Source of the DNA: Marsupella aquatica
Lineage: Eukaryota; Marchantiophyta
DNA length: 64,000 bases
Direction: 5' to 3'
NCBI GenBank assembly: GCA_973895155.1
Contig: OZ316897.1
Coordinates: 1,922,001 to 1,986,000, forward strand
Position 1 is the first letter of the stretch; each line of letters starts with the position of its first letter. Shown piece after piece: positions 46,500 to 57,799 of the stretch. The position numbers were made by a program, and so were the translations under genes. The notes under the pieces are model-generated. The model was not told the DNA's origin. It did not search any database and was given only the letters and a program-made list of their open reading frames with translations.

Positions 46500-48067
46500 T
46501 TGGATCGAACAGCAGAATTCCGCCAATCAACAGTTGTTGTAAGTTGAATCATCTGGTCCTGACAATTTGGACAATGGATTCCAACAGGATGCAGAATGCA
46601 AAGCGGGCAGATTGAAGAGCTTTGATCAACTGGTCAAGCCACATGAGATCAACAGTTTGCCATGGAGAATGTCTCATTCAGCAGGGCTCATACCATACTG
46701 CTCAACCAATTCAGTAGACTTAATTTGTTTGCTTAAACATCATAAACGATCGTTCATGAAAATTTCTTTTTTCATGTAGCTGGCCTGGACAACTTTGGTT
46801 ACGTAGCCAAGACATGGATCATACTCTGCTTTTGTTCATAGTGGCTTTGAAATTCAAACAAGTCGCTCAATCCCAATTGAGATCTTCTGGAAGCAGAACT
46901 TCTCCTCTTCGACAACAACTCATCTCCAGATCGCTGGTTAGATCGATGTCCAAAGCTAGCCAGCGTTTACTTCCGTGTACATCAATCTATTTTACATTCT
47001 CGTGTCCATCCGTCCGCTTTGATGTCCGCTTCGGCTCATACAGTCGAGCTTCCTTGATCGCCGCAAAGGAGATTAGACCAATCAGCATTTTTTCTGGAAC
47101 TTCTTGGCCACCCACATTTTAATTGAGCTACAAACTGTTGGGAAGCTTTTTCGATCGGCCCCAATAATCAGGCTCTCCGTCATCTTCTTTCTTTCTGGAG
47201 TACTTTTGCCACTGACAAGCTTCTCATCTGCCTGGCTCTCCGTCATCGTCTTTCTGGAGTTCTTTTGCCAAAGACCAAGCTTCTCATCTTTCTGCTGACA
47301 ATCTCTATCGATTACAATGGGAATGCACCTCCCCTCAACTTGTCGCACTCGAAATTTCCATTACCACCACCTCACCGCCATCTCCCAGAGCGTTTCAACT
47401 CAATGGCACAAACTCCGATCTCGACGACTGCCCGAGCTTCTGAGTCACAATCACACTACAACGAATTTCTGAGCTTGGATGAATGCTGCCCGGGCCCCTT
47501 GTTCAGTGATACCACTGTCTATCCACAACGTCAAGCATTGTGGTTGCGACCGGACATAACAAGTTGGCACGGTGGCTGTCACCTGCAACACCAGTTCGCG
47601 GTCACCTTCAGGGCCTTGAAAGCAGAGTAGAAGGCCCGGCTGGCCTTCCACCCTTTTAGGAGCCCAAGGGTTAAGGGGTTTAGGTGCTATCTGTTGACTG
47701 CATCTTTTTTCCCCTCATGAAAGTATGGGCCTAAGAGGTCGATTTTGGGGAGAGATCTCCGGATCGAGGTGTGAGCATCGCGTTGGTGCCTAGTGATCGC
47801 GAGTCGTGATCCAGTGACTAGCGATGCGCGATGACGAATGTACTACGGAGCAGAGATCCTGCAAATCCCATGTCGTGCACCTCCGGAGGTCATCTTTGCC
47901 GGAAGTAAGTTCTCTTCCATGTATCATCCTACCTCCATCATTTCTATTGCCAATACCGCCAACTCTCGTGGAGTGATTTAAGGTTTCTCTCAATTGTGAC
48001 AGAAACATTCGATCGACGACGGGGGCTGCAGCTGCATTGAGCCGTTTGTCTGTCTATTGTGGAGGAG
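46500..48067. other. Intergenic region and presumed leader of the F-box gene
   Basis: No gene recognised. A 56-63 bp tandem duplication (GGCTCTCCGTCATC...AGCTTCTCATCT) lies at 47171-47289. The last few hundred bases before 48068 are probably promoter and 5' UTR. Confidence 0.45.
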
Positions 48068-49309
48068 ATGGAGGGTGGACAGTCTGGGAGACAGCTACCC
48101 GAGCATATCGTAGAAATTATTATAGCGATGATGCCTTTCCCTTCAATTTTCAAGGCTAAGATGTTATCAAAAGCATGGCTGACCAGATTCTCTCCTACGG
48201 AATTTTGTGAAGGTGGGCGCAAGGAGACACTGGGCGCCAAAGAGTTCCAGAAACTGGTGAGCGAGAGGGCCAAGACTTGGGAGATCTTGGGCCCGGTTTG
48301 TTCTCGCGATGATCATGACGAGTGCCATGTTCACAACAAAGCACGTCGTCCTTGCAATGAGAACTGCTATGCTTACAACCGAGCATCTCAGACCTGGCAA
48401 AGAATTCCATCCAGGCCTGTCATACCCATTCTCACCAAGCCAAAAGCCATCGTAATCGAAGGAGCCCTCATGCTCTTGCCTCGCGATGCCGATTACTATG
48501 ACGGAAGACCCAGGAGGGCGAGGTGGACGGACCAATTATATGTAGCAAATATCTTGACCAGGAACTGCAAGTTACTGCCGGCTCGTCCTATTTTGGGGGA
48601 GGTGGAGACGATTGACCTTGCAAATATTGTTCTCAATATGTCAATGCAAACGTACAAGGTGGTCTTGTTCGATCAAGTTTGGATCTTCAATAGATATGAG
48701 TTCTGGGTGCAAATCTTCGATTCCGTGTCTTGTTCTTGGAGACACAAGGAGCTGTTTGACTTACCACATCTTAAAAACCTGGGTCTTAGTAAAGCTGTTT
48801 ATTTCAATGGAGCTCTGTATTTGACGGCCTGCACGTCCCCTATGTTTTTGATTGCGTTCGACATGGAGGAAGAGAAATGGACAGAACTGAGTTTAGGAGA
48901 GCTCACGAACCCGGAAGAAGATGTAGAACATTTCCAGTCGATAGTTGCTTGCGAAGCGGATCTGTTCATAATCTTCACAAGATTGTCTCACACGAAGGAA
49001 ACGACTAGCTTTCGAGTTATGAAGGCTGATTTGAGCCTGGGCTCACTATCGCTCGTGACGGAGAGCCCTCCGAGAAGTTTCGAGTCTTCCATCTCTAGCT
49101 ATCCTGTCATCGATTACGATCTTCCTATCATCTCTTGCGGTGGTTGCATATATTTCGGAGCGGCAAAGCAGGTGGGACATCGCTCAGCTCAGCAAATGCC
49201 GGTTTACAATGTGCGGGAGGATTGTTGGAGTTGTGTCTCTATGTGTCCCGATGGACTTTGCACTAATGGTTACTTTCAACCAGGTTTGTGTCCCTTCATT
49301 GCTGTCTGA
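48068..49309 (+). CDS. F-box protein, probably F-box/kelch type
   Basis: An intronless gene of 413 codons. Residues 8-46 (RQLPEHIVEIIIAMMPFPS, then FKAKMLSKAWLTRF) form an F-box, which binds SKP1 and so joins an SCF ubiquitin ligase. The rest has the beta-strand/turn pattern of plant F-box-associated or kelch-like repeats (WIFNRYEFWVQIFDS, MEEEKWTELSLGE, RVMKADLSLGSL, VYNVREDCWSC). It ends NGYFQPGLCPFIAV, a common ending in moss and liverwort F-box families. ATG 48068 is preferred; only a GTG lies further upstream in frame. The target protein is unknown. Confidence 0.85.
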   Translation: MEGGQSGRQLPEHIVEIIIAMMPFPSIFKAKMLSKAWLTRFSPTEFCEGGRKETLGAKEFQKLVSERAKTWEILGPVCSRDDHDECHVHNKARRPCNENCYAYNRASQTWQRIPSRPVIPILTKPKAIVIEGALMLLPRDADYYDGRPRRARWTDQLYVANILTRNCKLLPARPILGEVETIDLANIVLNMSMQTYKVVLFDQVWIFNRYEFWVQIFDSVSCSWRHKELFDLPHLKNLGLSKAVYFNGALYLTACTSPMFLIAFDMEEEKWTELSLGELTNPEEDVEHFQSIVACEADLFIIFTRLSHTKETTSFRVMKADLSLGSLSLVTESPPRSFESSISSYPVIDYDLPIISCGGCIYFGAAKQVGHRSAQQMPVYNVREDCWSCVSMCPDGLCTNGYFQPGLCPFIAV

Positions 49310-50553
49310 CCTTGAACTGACCTTGAAGTCTCCGAGTCCTTGTTACCGTACCACAACACCCACGCCCAACAACAACACGGTATGCAGAAGCAATTCTCTT
49401 CATGTCCGAACAGGAAGGACAAGGAGATCAGTTGATCGGTATGTTAACGGGACAGCCTCCCCAAAGTTTATGGAATGTAGGCCCAGACGCCCAGTCATCG
49501 ACGGTGTGCGTGATGACAAGTAGCATTTACCCAGCATAGGGTTGGCCATAATTTCTGATGTAGACATAATTTCTGATGTAGCCCTCATCCTGTCTAGTAA
49601 GACTGATACCATTTCGAACATGATTTCCCCCCCTTTATTGGGTTGTTTTGCCATTGGGACCATTGGCGAGTTTGCCCTTTGGCATGATATATACATGATT
49701 ATTGCAACCGAGGATGTTGACCGTTGTTTGGCGACTGGATCCCCAACTTCAGGGTGGGGCATGATGTATTATTGGAGCATGCCCCCTTAAAATGTCCGAG
49801 GGTATGACCGTAAAATTCCTAATTATGGAAAAATGTAACCACGAAATAGTCCAGCTGACAAAAATTTCAGATGATGTTCACAACTTGTCATAGAATTGAT
49901 GCCAAAACATTCTCACGTGTCTTCACGACTTACCCTTTCTTGGATCCTAGCTCTGGCATTGAACACAAGGATCATCTCAGTTGAATTGCCTTCTCATGGG
50001 CATGCACATCTCTTGTCAGCTTTCAAGACGTCTGGAAAGCGTCTGGAAAGATATCAGAATACGTCCAGAAAACAAACAGTGATTTTCTTCAATTAAATTC
50101 AGTTCCATTCTGGCGGTGCTTCGAGTTTGAGTCCCAATGTCAACCTAGCGATGTTGCAGGGGGATGCAGATACAGTAACGTAGTCCTTTTCAAATCCAAC
50201 TATAGAAGGACCGAGGAAACATTCTATATTACTCGCCAATTTTCACTCAGAGGATGGTGAGAAGATTCTTCCGATAGAAGCAGACATCCAGATGCCCACG
50301 TACATAACAGAATTTTTGGTGCTTTCGATGATCCAGAAGTGAAGGGTGGGTAGCTTCTAAGCTTCAATAATCTCGTATTCATCTCAAGGATTTAAAGAGT
50401 ACATAGCGTTAGGTTGATATGGAAATCCTCGGAAATGTCCACCAACCTCCCAAGGATATATCTTTCTCCAACATACCTTTAAACTCTTTGATTGCTGGAG
50501 TTGAACGTATTGAATAGATTAACTTCCTAAATTCTCTACTGGCCTTCAGCCTG
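49310..50553. other. Intergenic region between convergent F-box and uL4m genes
   Basis: No gene recognised; it contains the 3' UTRs of the two convergent genes. A tiny duplication of CATAATTTCTGATGTAG occurs at 49547-49582. Confidence 0.5.
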
Positions 50554-53050
50554 CTACCGATTTATGGGAGTATGAAGTCTATCCTCCAACGCCCGAATGG
50601 CACTAAGAGTCATTACAAGTGTATCATGTTGAAGAATGCTGTACACATTGAGTCCCTGCAATTTCCAAAGTATGGGGAGCTGGTTAAATCTTAGCTTCTA
50701 AAACAATGGGAGACAGTTGCGTCCACCATAAAGTATAAGCAAATGAGAAGCATTGAAGAAAATAGGTAGGAAATAGAATGACGAATTGTAACTATGCTCT
50801 ACAAAACAGATTTTTAGCTCGCGTTGCCACTACCTTAACGGGGATGACATTAGCATAGTGGATATTCTTGGTGGCTCGGCACAAAAACTCGTTAACCTTC
50901 TCGGAATCTTCCACAAACAAAACTTTGGTGGAATCCTCCATCTCCCCCAGGATTTTAACCATATCCTTGGTCTTTGGAGTGGGTGGGACGATGTCGTCAA
51001 AAACTTTCAGCTGCAGACGCCAATACCAAGACACCAACGTAAGCTGCTGGCGGACAAGAGGTGGTTAGAGAAAACAACTTGACGATTTCACGGCTGGTGT
51101 CATTCTTTCACAAGCACAGGGAATAATTAACGTACCTTTCCTTCTGCTACTCTTGCTGACAACGCCACTTTTAAGCCCAATCGACGAACTTTTTTCTGTA
51201 AGCCTTGCTCGTAATTACGTGGTTTGGGACCAAAGACATTTGCTCCTCCTCGAAACTGTCGCCAATTGATTTGATTCAGTCTTCAAATCCTAAACTTTGC
51301 TTGCCAAATTGACTTGTAATTTAATACTCCTCGGATAACACTAAGAACATAAAATCACGGATATGTAGTTCTGTGACCTCTAGCATTCGAAAACACAAAT
51401 TGGAAAAGCCAAAGAGCTCAAAGTTTGCAGTGGAGAAGGATGCATATAGGACTAACCTGAGGCCCACGAAGGGTTCCATGTCTAGCACGACCCGAACCTT
51501 TCTGCGGTCCGGGTTTTTTTCCCGTCCCACTTACTTCACTTATAGTCAGAGTCGAATGAGTGCCTTGACGTCTCTTTGCAAGTTGCCAAACGACAACCCG
51601 ATGTACGATGTCCCTCCGAATCGGAACGTCAAATACGTCACCGGAAAGGAGTGCCTTTCCTTTATCCTCGTTGGCAAAATTTGTCACTCGTACTTCACGA
51701 TCAGTCAAAGCACCTTTAATCAGAGGCCAACCGAGAGTCAGAATGCGTTCTCACTTAATACAGAAACATTGCAAGGTTCCTCTATCACTTCTCTAGGGCT
51801 CTCCACTAAACCCTAAACCCTAAACCCCCTCACGCCCAAACAAATCTGGGCAGCAAAAATTTCGATAAGAAAGTAGATAAAAGGACTCTAGTAGGAAAAG
51901 AAACAGAGAAGGAGTCATTCCCGGTAGCAAGGTGAAAGGCTTCAAACTGCAAAGATCACCGACTTAATGCCCAATTGGGACGATCCACAACTCCTCACGG
52001 TAAACTCCAAAAAGCTCAACCAATTGCAATACAGTTTCATGTAGAGAAAAGTGCCACGCTGGTGAGTCCCAGGTATTGATTCATATTGTTCCTCATGAGA
52101 TGTCTAGGTTGCAAGGTTTCAGGGTGCGCAAAATGGTTTTTCAGAACACTAACAACACTCTTAGATGTGAAAGGATATAAATACCCTGGGTGATAGTTGA
52201 GAGAAATCGAGAGTTGAACACACTTCGTTGTGGACTTCTCAGTAGCCAATCTGCCTGATCAGAGACATTCCACCAGATTTTGGGTAATTGCCCATTCCTT
52301 TCGATCAGTCAGGGATATAGAACGATACGGACATATTGCCACGATTCCCGGCTATATAATTGTAGGACCCCTCAGCCCTTACATAGTTGCAATGACATAC
52401 TACAGAAGTAGAGCCCACGAACCAACAGCACATTTATAGACCCAAACGCCACAATACGACCAAAGCAACCAACACTACGTAAGTTGCACTCACTTCTTAG
52501 GATGGAAACCATGGAAAAAAACTAACTTGTTATGCACACGTTGGATTTCAGATCGGCAACTCTCAAGTGAAGCAGTCCTCATTCTACGTGGACACCTCCA
52601 CCACAATTTCAAGAGAATTACACCTCTGAAGTGTCCAAGGATTGTCATTGTTTCTCTATTAAGGACATTGTTGACAGGTTTACAAAACACGCTCGGAAAA
52701 CCAAATTCTATGGTACAGTAGGACCGGCCCAACACAGATTGTAGACAGGTAGCAACAAAGAAAAAACCCTAGACTCCAACAGATGCCAACGCCATACAAT
52801 CTAGATCAAGCATCATTATCCACAGAAAAGCTTCTCTTGCTTGAATAACAACTTCCACTACAATCGATACGAACACCGGAAACCCAGCTGAAATGGAAAA
52901 AAGTGGGGAAAGGCACCGGACAGTCCTCGAATTTCTCAAAGAGCGCTCGCTATAGCCTCCGATCGAGATGCACACCTGGGTTGCAGCCGTCTGCCGCGCA
53001 GCAACGGATCTGCGAAGAGCACTGACGATTGCAGATAAAACCACGGCCAT
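50554..53050 (-). CDS. uL4m: Mitochondrial large-subunit ribosomal protein uL4
   Basis: Structural protein of the mitochondrial ribosome, lining the exit tunnel. Six minus-strand exons join in frame: 53050-52976, 52254-52185, 51749-51457, 51255-51136, 51010-50834 and 50655-50554 (278 residues). The first two encode a basic, Ser/Arg-rich presequence without acidic clusters ([20 protein letters not shown], then [14 protein letters not shown]). The core has [54 protein letters not shown] and the tail [14 protein letters not shown]. This pattern is the mitochondrial/bacterial type, not the plastid form. All introns are GT-AG and most exons are short, so open-frame scans miss the gene. The exon 2/3 joint rests on phase agreement alone; its acceptor (TTAAGTGAG) is weak. 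A telo-box-like motif lies in intron 2. Confidence 0.88.
51807..51828. promoter_or_regulatory. Telo-box-like motif (three AAACCCT units)
   Basis: TAAACCCTAAACCCTAAACC reads as three plant telomere-type units on the plus strand. Single or double telo boxes are well known near plant translation-machinery genes. Here it falls in the second intron of uL4m, 58 bases before exon 3, so it could mark an alternative internal promoter. Confidence 0.5.
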
Positions 53051-53300
53051 CCTCCAAACTTCTGCTCTGTTCTGCTCTGCTCTTCTTGACCGAAAGCAAA
53101 AGCCTCGTCGCTCTGCTGATTCTCTTTTCTTGCTACTCCTCTACGCGATACTTCAGCCCAGCAAAGCACATTTCGCCCATCTTCTCCTCTCGTGCAGCTC
53201 GACTCTTCTTCGTCCGCCCTCGAGGTCCGTTCAGTCCATGACATTCAGGTTTCGGTTCCTCGACATTCATTTATTTCCAACCCTTTGGGTCGAACTGATT
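53051..53300 (-). promoter_or_regulatory. Presumed 5' leader and promoter of uL4m
   Basis: On the minus strand this is a purine-rich leader (GAAGAAGAG, GAGCAGAGCAGAACAGAGCAG) running into the ATG, like the leaders of other genes in this window. No core promoter element is certain. A plus-strand frame of 129 codons over it is considered chance. Confidence 0.4.
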
Positions 53301-53302
53301 TA

Positions 53303-53790
53303 CAGTGAACTCTCGCTAAGTGCACGCTCTGGGGAAGATGGATCTGGCGTGCACTAAACCAGGTGTTGCATGCCTTGATAAGCGCACATGTCGTAACAAG
53401 TGCTCTAATTGATAAGTGTGTTTCATTTATTTATTTTTATTTTAATGTGTATGCGCTATGGACCCCTCTGTCAGTGAGTAGTCAGCCTCGTACCTAGTAT
53501 CCCTGCCCTAATTCTGTGCCCACACTCCTTAAGTGCATTCTATACTCTACTAAGAATGGGCATGCAATTATTGGGAAATGAGATTTCAGCAGTTTATGCA
53601 TTTATGCATAAGCGCATACAAACACATATCAAGGGTAAGCGCTTGTAAAGTTGCCATTTAGCAAAATGATTTTAGCCCTGTGTGAACTTTGATAAACTTA
53701 TCCTGTGTAAAAGAAAATGAGAAGAACAAGATGGCATGCACTGAACAAGGGTAAGCGCGTATGGAGTATGTGCTTAGTGACAGTTCATTG
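53303..53790. mobile_element. Pogo/Tigger-like miniature inverted-repeat element, 488 bp
   Basis: The left end CAGTGAACTCTCGCTAAG and the reverse complement of the right end CAATGAACTGTCACTAAG match at 15 of 18 positions. The dinucleotide TA flanks both sides (53301-53302 and 53791-53792). CAGT-AACTCTCG-type ends with a TA duplication are typical of pogo-like elements. The interior repeats AAGCGC motifs and codes for nothing. Confidence 0.7.
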
Positions 53791-53830
53791 TATTACAATC
53801 TCTTGGATCCATTTTTCTCAAGGCCTCTTT

Positions 53831-54130
53831 CAAGTCAGGTGATACCTGATTAAACTCGCAGTGCATGCACCTATAAAGAGTTATGGGTTACCCTTAAACC
53901 ACCACTCTCCATATAAAAGGAGAAGTGTCCAAAACTTCTCACTTTTTTCACATTTCTGTCCTCTAGAGTGAGACTTTGCTCCACAATTTCAGGAAAAAGT
54001 AACTAAATATGATGAAACCTGGTGGATCAAGGGTTTGACATGGACAATGGCTCTTTAACTCTCATTATAAGTTCAGGTTACGACCTGATTAAACTACCAG
54101 TGCACCTGTAAAGAGCTATGGGTTACCCAT
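53831..54130. repeat. Diverged ~60-bp direct repeat pair
   Basis: Segments at 53831-53893 and 54071-54130 share CAGGT.A..ACCTGATTAAAC, CAGTGCA and TAAAGAG.TATGGGTTACCC. TAACTCTCATTATAA occurs twice as well. Confidence 0.75.
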
Positions 54131-54239
54131 AACTCTCATTATAAAGTTCAGGGGTTCAAGAATGGCCCTCAGCTACACAAAAGGTGGTGAGTGCATACCC
54201 TTTTATTGGCAAGTGATCCACCATTTATGGTGACACACT

Positions 54240-54500
54240 ATTCACCACAGGAAAGGGAATGAGGAGGAGTGAGGGGGGGAATGAGGCTTTTATATGGGTA
54301 GGTGTGGTGTCGTGACATATAGTATCGTAGCCATAGTGTATCGAAAACATACAAAGCACTGGCAATGCACATGCGCAAGCTGCTAGCAACCAACATGCAT
54401 AGAAAAAGTCTCATCACATTTACAAGTGCCAAGAAAAAGCAAATGAGGTGGTATGTACGTAGTGGAGGTGTAAACCTCTGTATCCCCCCCCCCCAGACCA
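54240..54500 (-). repeat. Possible 3' polypurine tract and LTR start of the gypsy element
   Basis: On the minus strand the polyprotein stop is followed by a run of 11 G (54484-54494), a plausible polypurine tract. About 190 bp later comes CCCATATAAAAG (54287-54298), a good TATA box, as expected in a U3 region. By eye I could not match this sequence to anything upstream of gag, so an LTR pair is not established. Confidence 0.3.
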
Positions 54501-54526
54501 CAGCCAAAAGGAGGGCTGAAGAAAAG

Positions 54527-55939
54527 TCAGGTAGCATGTGAAGCACAGGAAGGGCAAAACCATAACCCTTCTGGCACCTGGGTAAGTTCAGGCCAAAGGC
54601 AGAAAAGATGGTACCCTCCATTGCAATTGTCACACAGCAGCATCTGGTCAGCATCATCAATTCGTAAACACACTTTGCATGGATAATCAACAGGTGGGAT
54701 CCAAGTAGAAGTGACAATGGTGGGATCTAGGTTAGGCAGACGACAAGGGGCGCAATTCTTGGCATTGTCAGCAATTGTGCGCCCATCTGCCCCTTGTAAC
54801 TCTAGCACTCCAGACGGTCGAATAGCCTTAACCCTGAGAATGGTACGACTGGTAGAGGTGTCCAGGGTGTCGTTAGCTTGCCGCTGCAAGTACACAAAAT
54901 CTCCCACATCAAACTTCTTGACCTTGGGCTGAAAAGTGCCCCCTCGTGTGTGTGCATAACGCGCAGTGTCCCTGTGCTGTGCAATGGCCAAATTCTCCAT
55001 GGCCATGGGCATAACCCTCTTGAATAGGGCAGCCCTCTCAGAGATCACATCAGACCAAGTCACGGTTGAATCCAAATCCACCACCTTAAGCATGTGAGCA
55101 GCAATTGCAGAAGGTGGAACTGGATGACGACCAAACAACAAGAAGTAGGGAGAAAAGTTAGACAATGATGCATGTCTGGACATCCTATACCCCATGGCAA
55201 TGTAGGGTAAGGCCAGGTCCCAATCCTCCTTGTTTTTGGTGAGGCAGATCTTCCAGAGACCCTTCTTGCATGTCTGAACCATGCGCTCTGCCAAGCCATC
55301 TGCTTGTGGGTGATCTCGTGACGTTCGGCGATGATCAATGAGGGCCTGATCAAGCAGCTCCTGGAACTCTCCTCTGAACTCTGATCCCTGGTCAGTGAGA
55401 CATTCTGCACAAGCTCCAAAGCGGCTAAGAACTTGTTGAAGGAATGTCTGACTGGTGCTGCGGGAAGTCTTATCTGGTAATGCCACAAGTTCTATCCACT
55501 TGGAAAAATGCTCTATCATGATCATGATGTAGAGATTACCCCGAGATGTGAGGGGTAATTCTCCAGCCAAATCACATGACCAACGATAAAACATGCCCTA
55601 AATAGGGAGTGGATGAAGTGTGGGTTGCCGAGATGTGAAGGAAGTCCTCACCCTATCACATTGTTCACACCGGGCAATAACATCCCGAACCTGACCATGC
55701 ATGCCTCTCCAATGATAATGGGGAACCAAGAGGCTGTAAGTCCTCTTGACGCCAAAATGACCAAGCTCACAATGTACCTTACGGATAAGGCCAACCCTCT
55801 CATGAATGGATGGAACCACCACTTCCTTGTCTGGCAAGCAGCGCACGAGATGATCTCCCTTCCACAAGTAGCGCTTGGACCTTTGCTGAATTTGGTCTCT
55901 CTGGGTTGCAGTAACATGTGTGGGGTACTCTCCATGCTA
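54527..55939 (-). pseudogene. Gypsy integrase with C-terminal PHD finger
   Basis: The integrase zinc site reads HCELGHFGVKRT...CEQC. The catalytic DDE residues lie in WSCDLAGELP, CLTDQGSEFRG and ADGLAERMVQ. A TAG at 55598 separates zinc and catalytic domains (LHPLPI-stop-GMFYRWSCDL), and the piece begins after another TAG at 55937. Beyond the usual GPY/F-like region (RTILRVKAIRPSGVLELQG), the last ~50 residues form a canonical C4HC3 PHD finger: CKVC, LLCDNC, GYHLFC and WFCPSC with standard spacing. Many gypsy integrases carry a chromodomain in this position; a PHD finger suggests targeting to chromatin through histone H3 tails. That role is inferred, not shown. Confidence 0.88.
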
Positions 55940-56176
55940 AAGGAATCTCAGAGTATCGTTGTCCTCCCATATGTCCACCACAGGTTGGTCAACAATGTAG
56001 CATGGCAGCAAAGCAAGATAGGTAGATGCATGAAATGTAGGCAGGATGGAACCCTGATCAAAATCCTGCTGTGCATCTGAGGAATCATCAGAGGCAATCA
56101 AAGGGATGCGGGACATAGTGTCAGCATTTTGATGTGTCACACCAGGCCTATGAATTACCTCAAAGTCATACTCCTA

Positions 56177-57799
56177 GAGTATGAGCGCCCAACGAGCAAG
56201 CTTGCCAGTAAGCTTGTCGTTAGTCATCAACCACTTCAAGGGCTGGTGGTCTGTGTAGAGAGTAAACCTGGTCCCATAGAGGTAGGGCCTGTAATGTATG
56301 ACAGCCCACACAATAGCAAGGCATTCACCCTCATAAGAAGAATAATGACTCTTTGCCTGATTGTTGCTCCTGGATGCATAGGCAATGACGTACTCCTTAC
56401 CTTCCTCATCATGTTGGCCAAGAATGACACCAATCCCAAGGGCACTCCAATCTGTATGTAGCACAAAGACCTTGCTGAAATCAGGTCTTCTCAGCACCGG
56501 GTATTCTGAGAGCTTCTCCTTCAAAGTGGCAAATGTTGCCTCAGCATCTGTTCTCCATGTCCAAGTCACATTCTTTTTCAACAAAGAGTACAATGGGTGT
56601 GCAATGGTACTGAAATCTTTGATGTAGATCCGGTAGTAATTGCACAACCCAATAAAGCTCCTAAGAGTGTGAACATCAGTAGGAGTGGGCATTTCCAAGA
56701 TGGATACCACCTTGGCCCAGTGAGCCATGGTCCCATTTGGAAGAATGCGATGCCCAAGATACACTACTAATCTGACAGCGAATTCACACTTCTTGGGATG
56801 TATCTTTAGGTTCACCTTCTTAAGCCTCATGAATAGCTCCTCAAGGTCAAGTAGATGCTGGTCAAATCCTTTGCTGTGGACCAACACATCATCAATGTAG
56901 CATTTCATAAACTCAGCACCTTGAAGAACCTGGTCCATGACTCTTTGAAAGAATATGGGTGCATTCTTCAAGCCGAATGGCATCACCAACCACTCCCATA
57001 GTTGGTTACTACCATGGAAAGTTGTTTTCTTGCGATCCTTTGCAAGCAGCAAAATCTGGTTAAAGCCTTGCCTTAGATCCACAAGAGTGAAGATGTTTGA
57101 GTCTCCAATGCTGTCAAATAGCTCCTCTGGCCGTGGCATGGGATACCTATCTTGGGGTGTGACCAGGTTCAGTGGCCTGTAATCCCCACACATGCGCTTC
57201 TCTGTCCACAATCCACTGGAATCCTTCTTTGCTGGCATCACTGTAGCTGCTGCAAAATCTGATGTAGATGGCTGAATAAGACCAGCTTCATAGAACTCTT
57301 GGCACCTCTCATCCACCAATTGCCACTCATGCTTACTCAAACGGTGTCTCCGCCTGAAGATAGGTGTTTCATCAGTCAACTCAATGGAGAACTGCATAGT
57401 CTTGCACTTACCCAAGTCCTTCATAGAGAAAGCAAACACGTTCTCATGTTTGAGGAGCAAATTCAGCAGCTGGTCCTTCTGTCTTTTACTCAGGTGGTTG
57501 CCCATGATGAATGTGTAGTTGGCAACACTAGGAATAGGACCTGATGTCAGTACTCGTGCTTGAAGAGCCAAAAGTGCTAGCCTCTCCACTGTCCAAGCTG
57601 CTGGCATGCTGCTGATAAGGTGATGAGGCCTCTCCAAGGCCTGTTGTACCTGCTGATCTGAAGTGGTCCACACCATGAAACTCAGAAATAATGTCAGCCA
57701 CGTTACAAGGGACCTCCTCCCCCCAAACACTTGGACTGAAGTGGTGAGTGTTGGACAAAGGTAAGTGCACCTGGTCTGGATGCCATGCAGCAGCACCAT
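56177..57799 (-). pseudogene. Gypsy reverse transcriptase and RNase H
   Basis: About 540 codons. RT motifs in order: MPAKKDSSGLWTEKRMCGDYR, of which KRMCGDYR is the motif 2 region, FTLVDLRQGFNQI, WLVMPFGLKNAP and the catalytic YIDDVLVHS. RNase H follows with HTDWSALGIGVILGQ, SSYEGECLAIVWAV and YTDHQPLKWLM. The frame ends ARWALIL-TAG at 56174, then continues EYDFEVIHRP...ADTMSRIP without a shift, so the stop is a point interruption. The 5' end of this frame overlaps the methyltransferase segment read in another frame (57528-58343). Confidence 0.92.

Noticed and set aside
47265-47630. 121-codon plus-strand frame upstream of the F-box gene
   Set aside because: Partly over a tandem duplication, no recognised family and no supporting splice sites.
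51807-51828. Interstitial telomere
   Set aside because: Only three units within a gene; a telo box is more likely than a telomere remnant.
52968-53357. 129-codon plus-strand frame
   Set aside because: It is antisense to uL4m exon 1 and its leader, which splice and match the family; the frame itself has no family signature.
54238-54717. 159-codon minus-strand frame beyond the integrase
   Set aside because: It overlaps the PHD-encoding end of the integrase frame and the G-run/TATA region in another frame; no domain.
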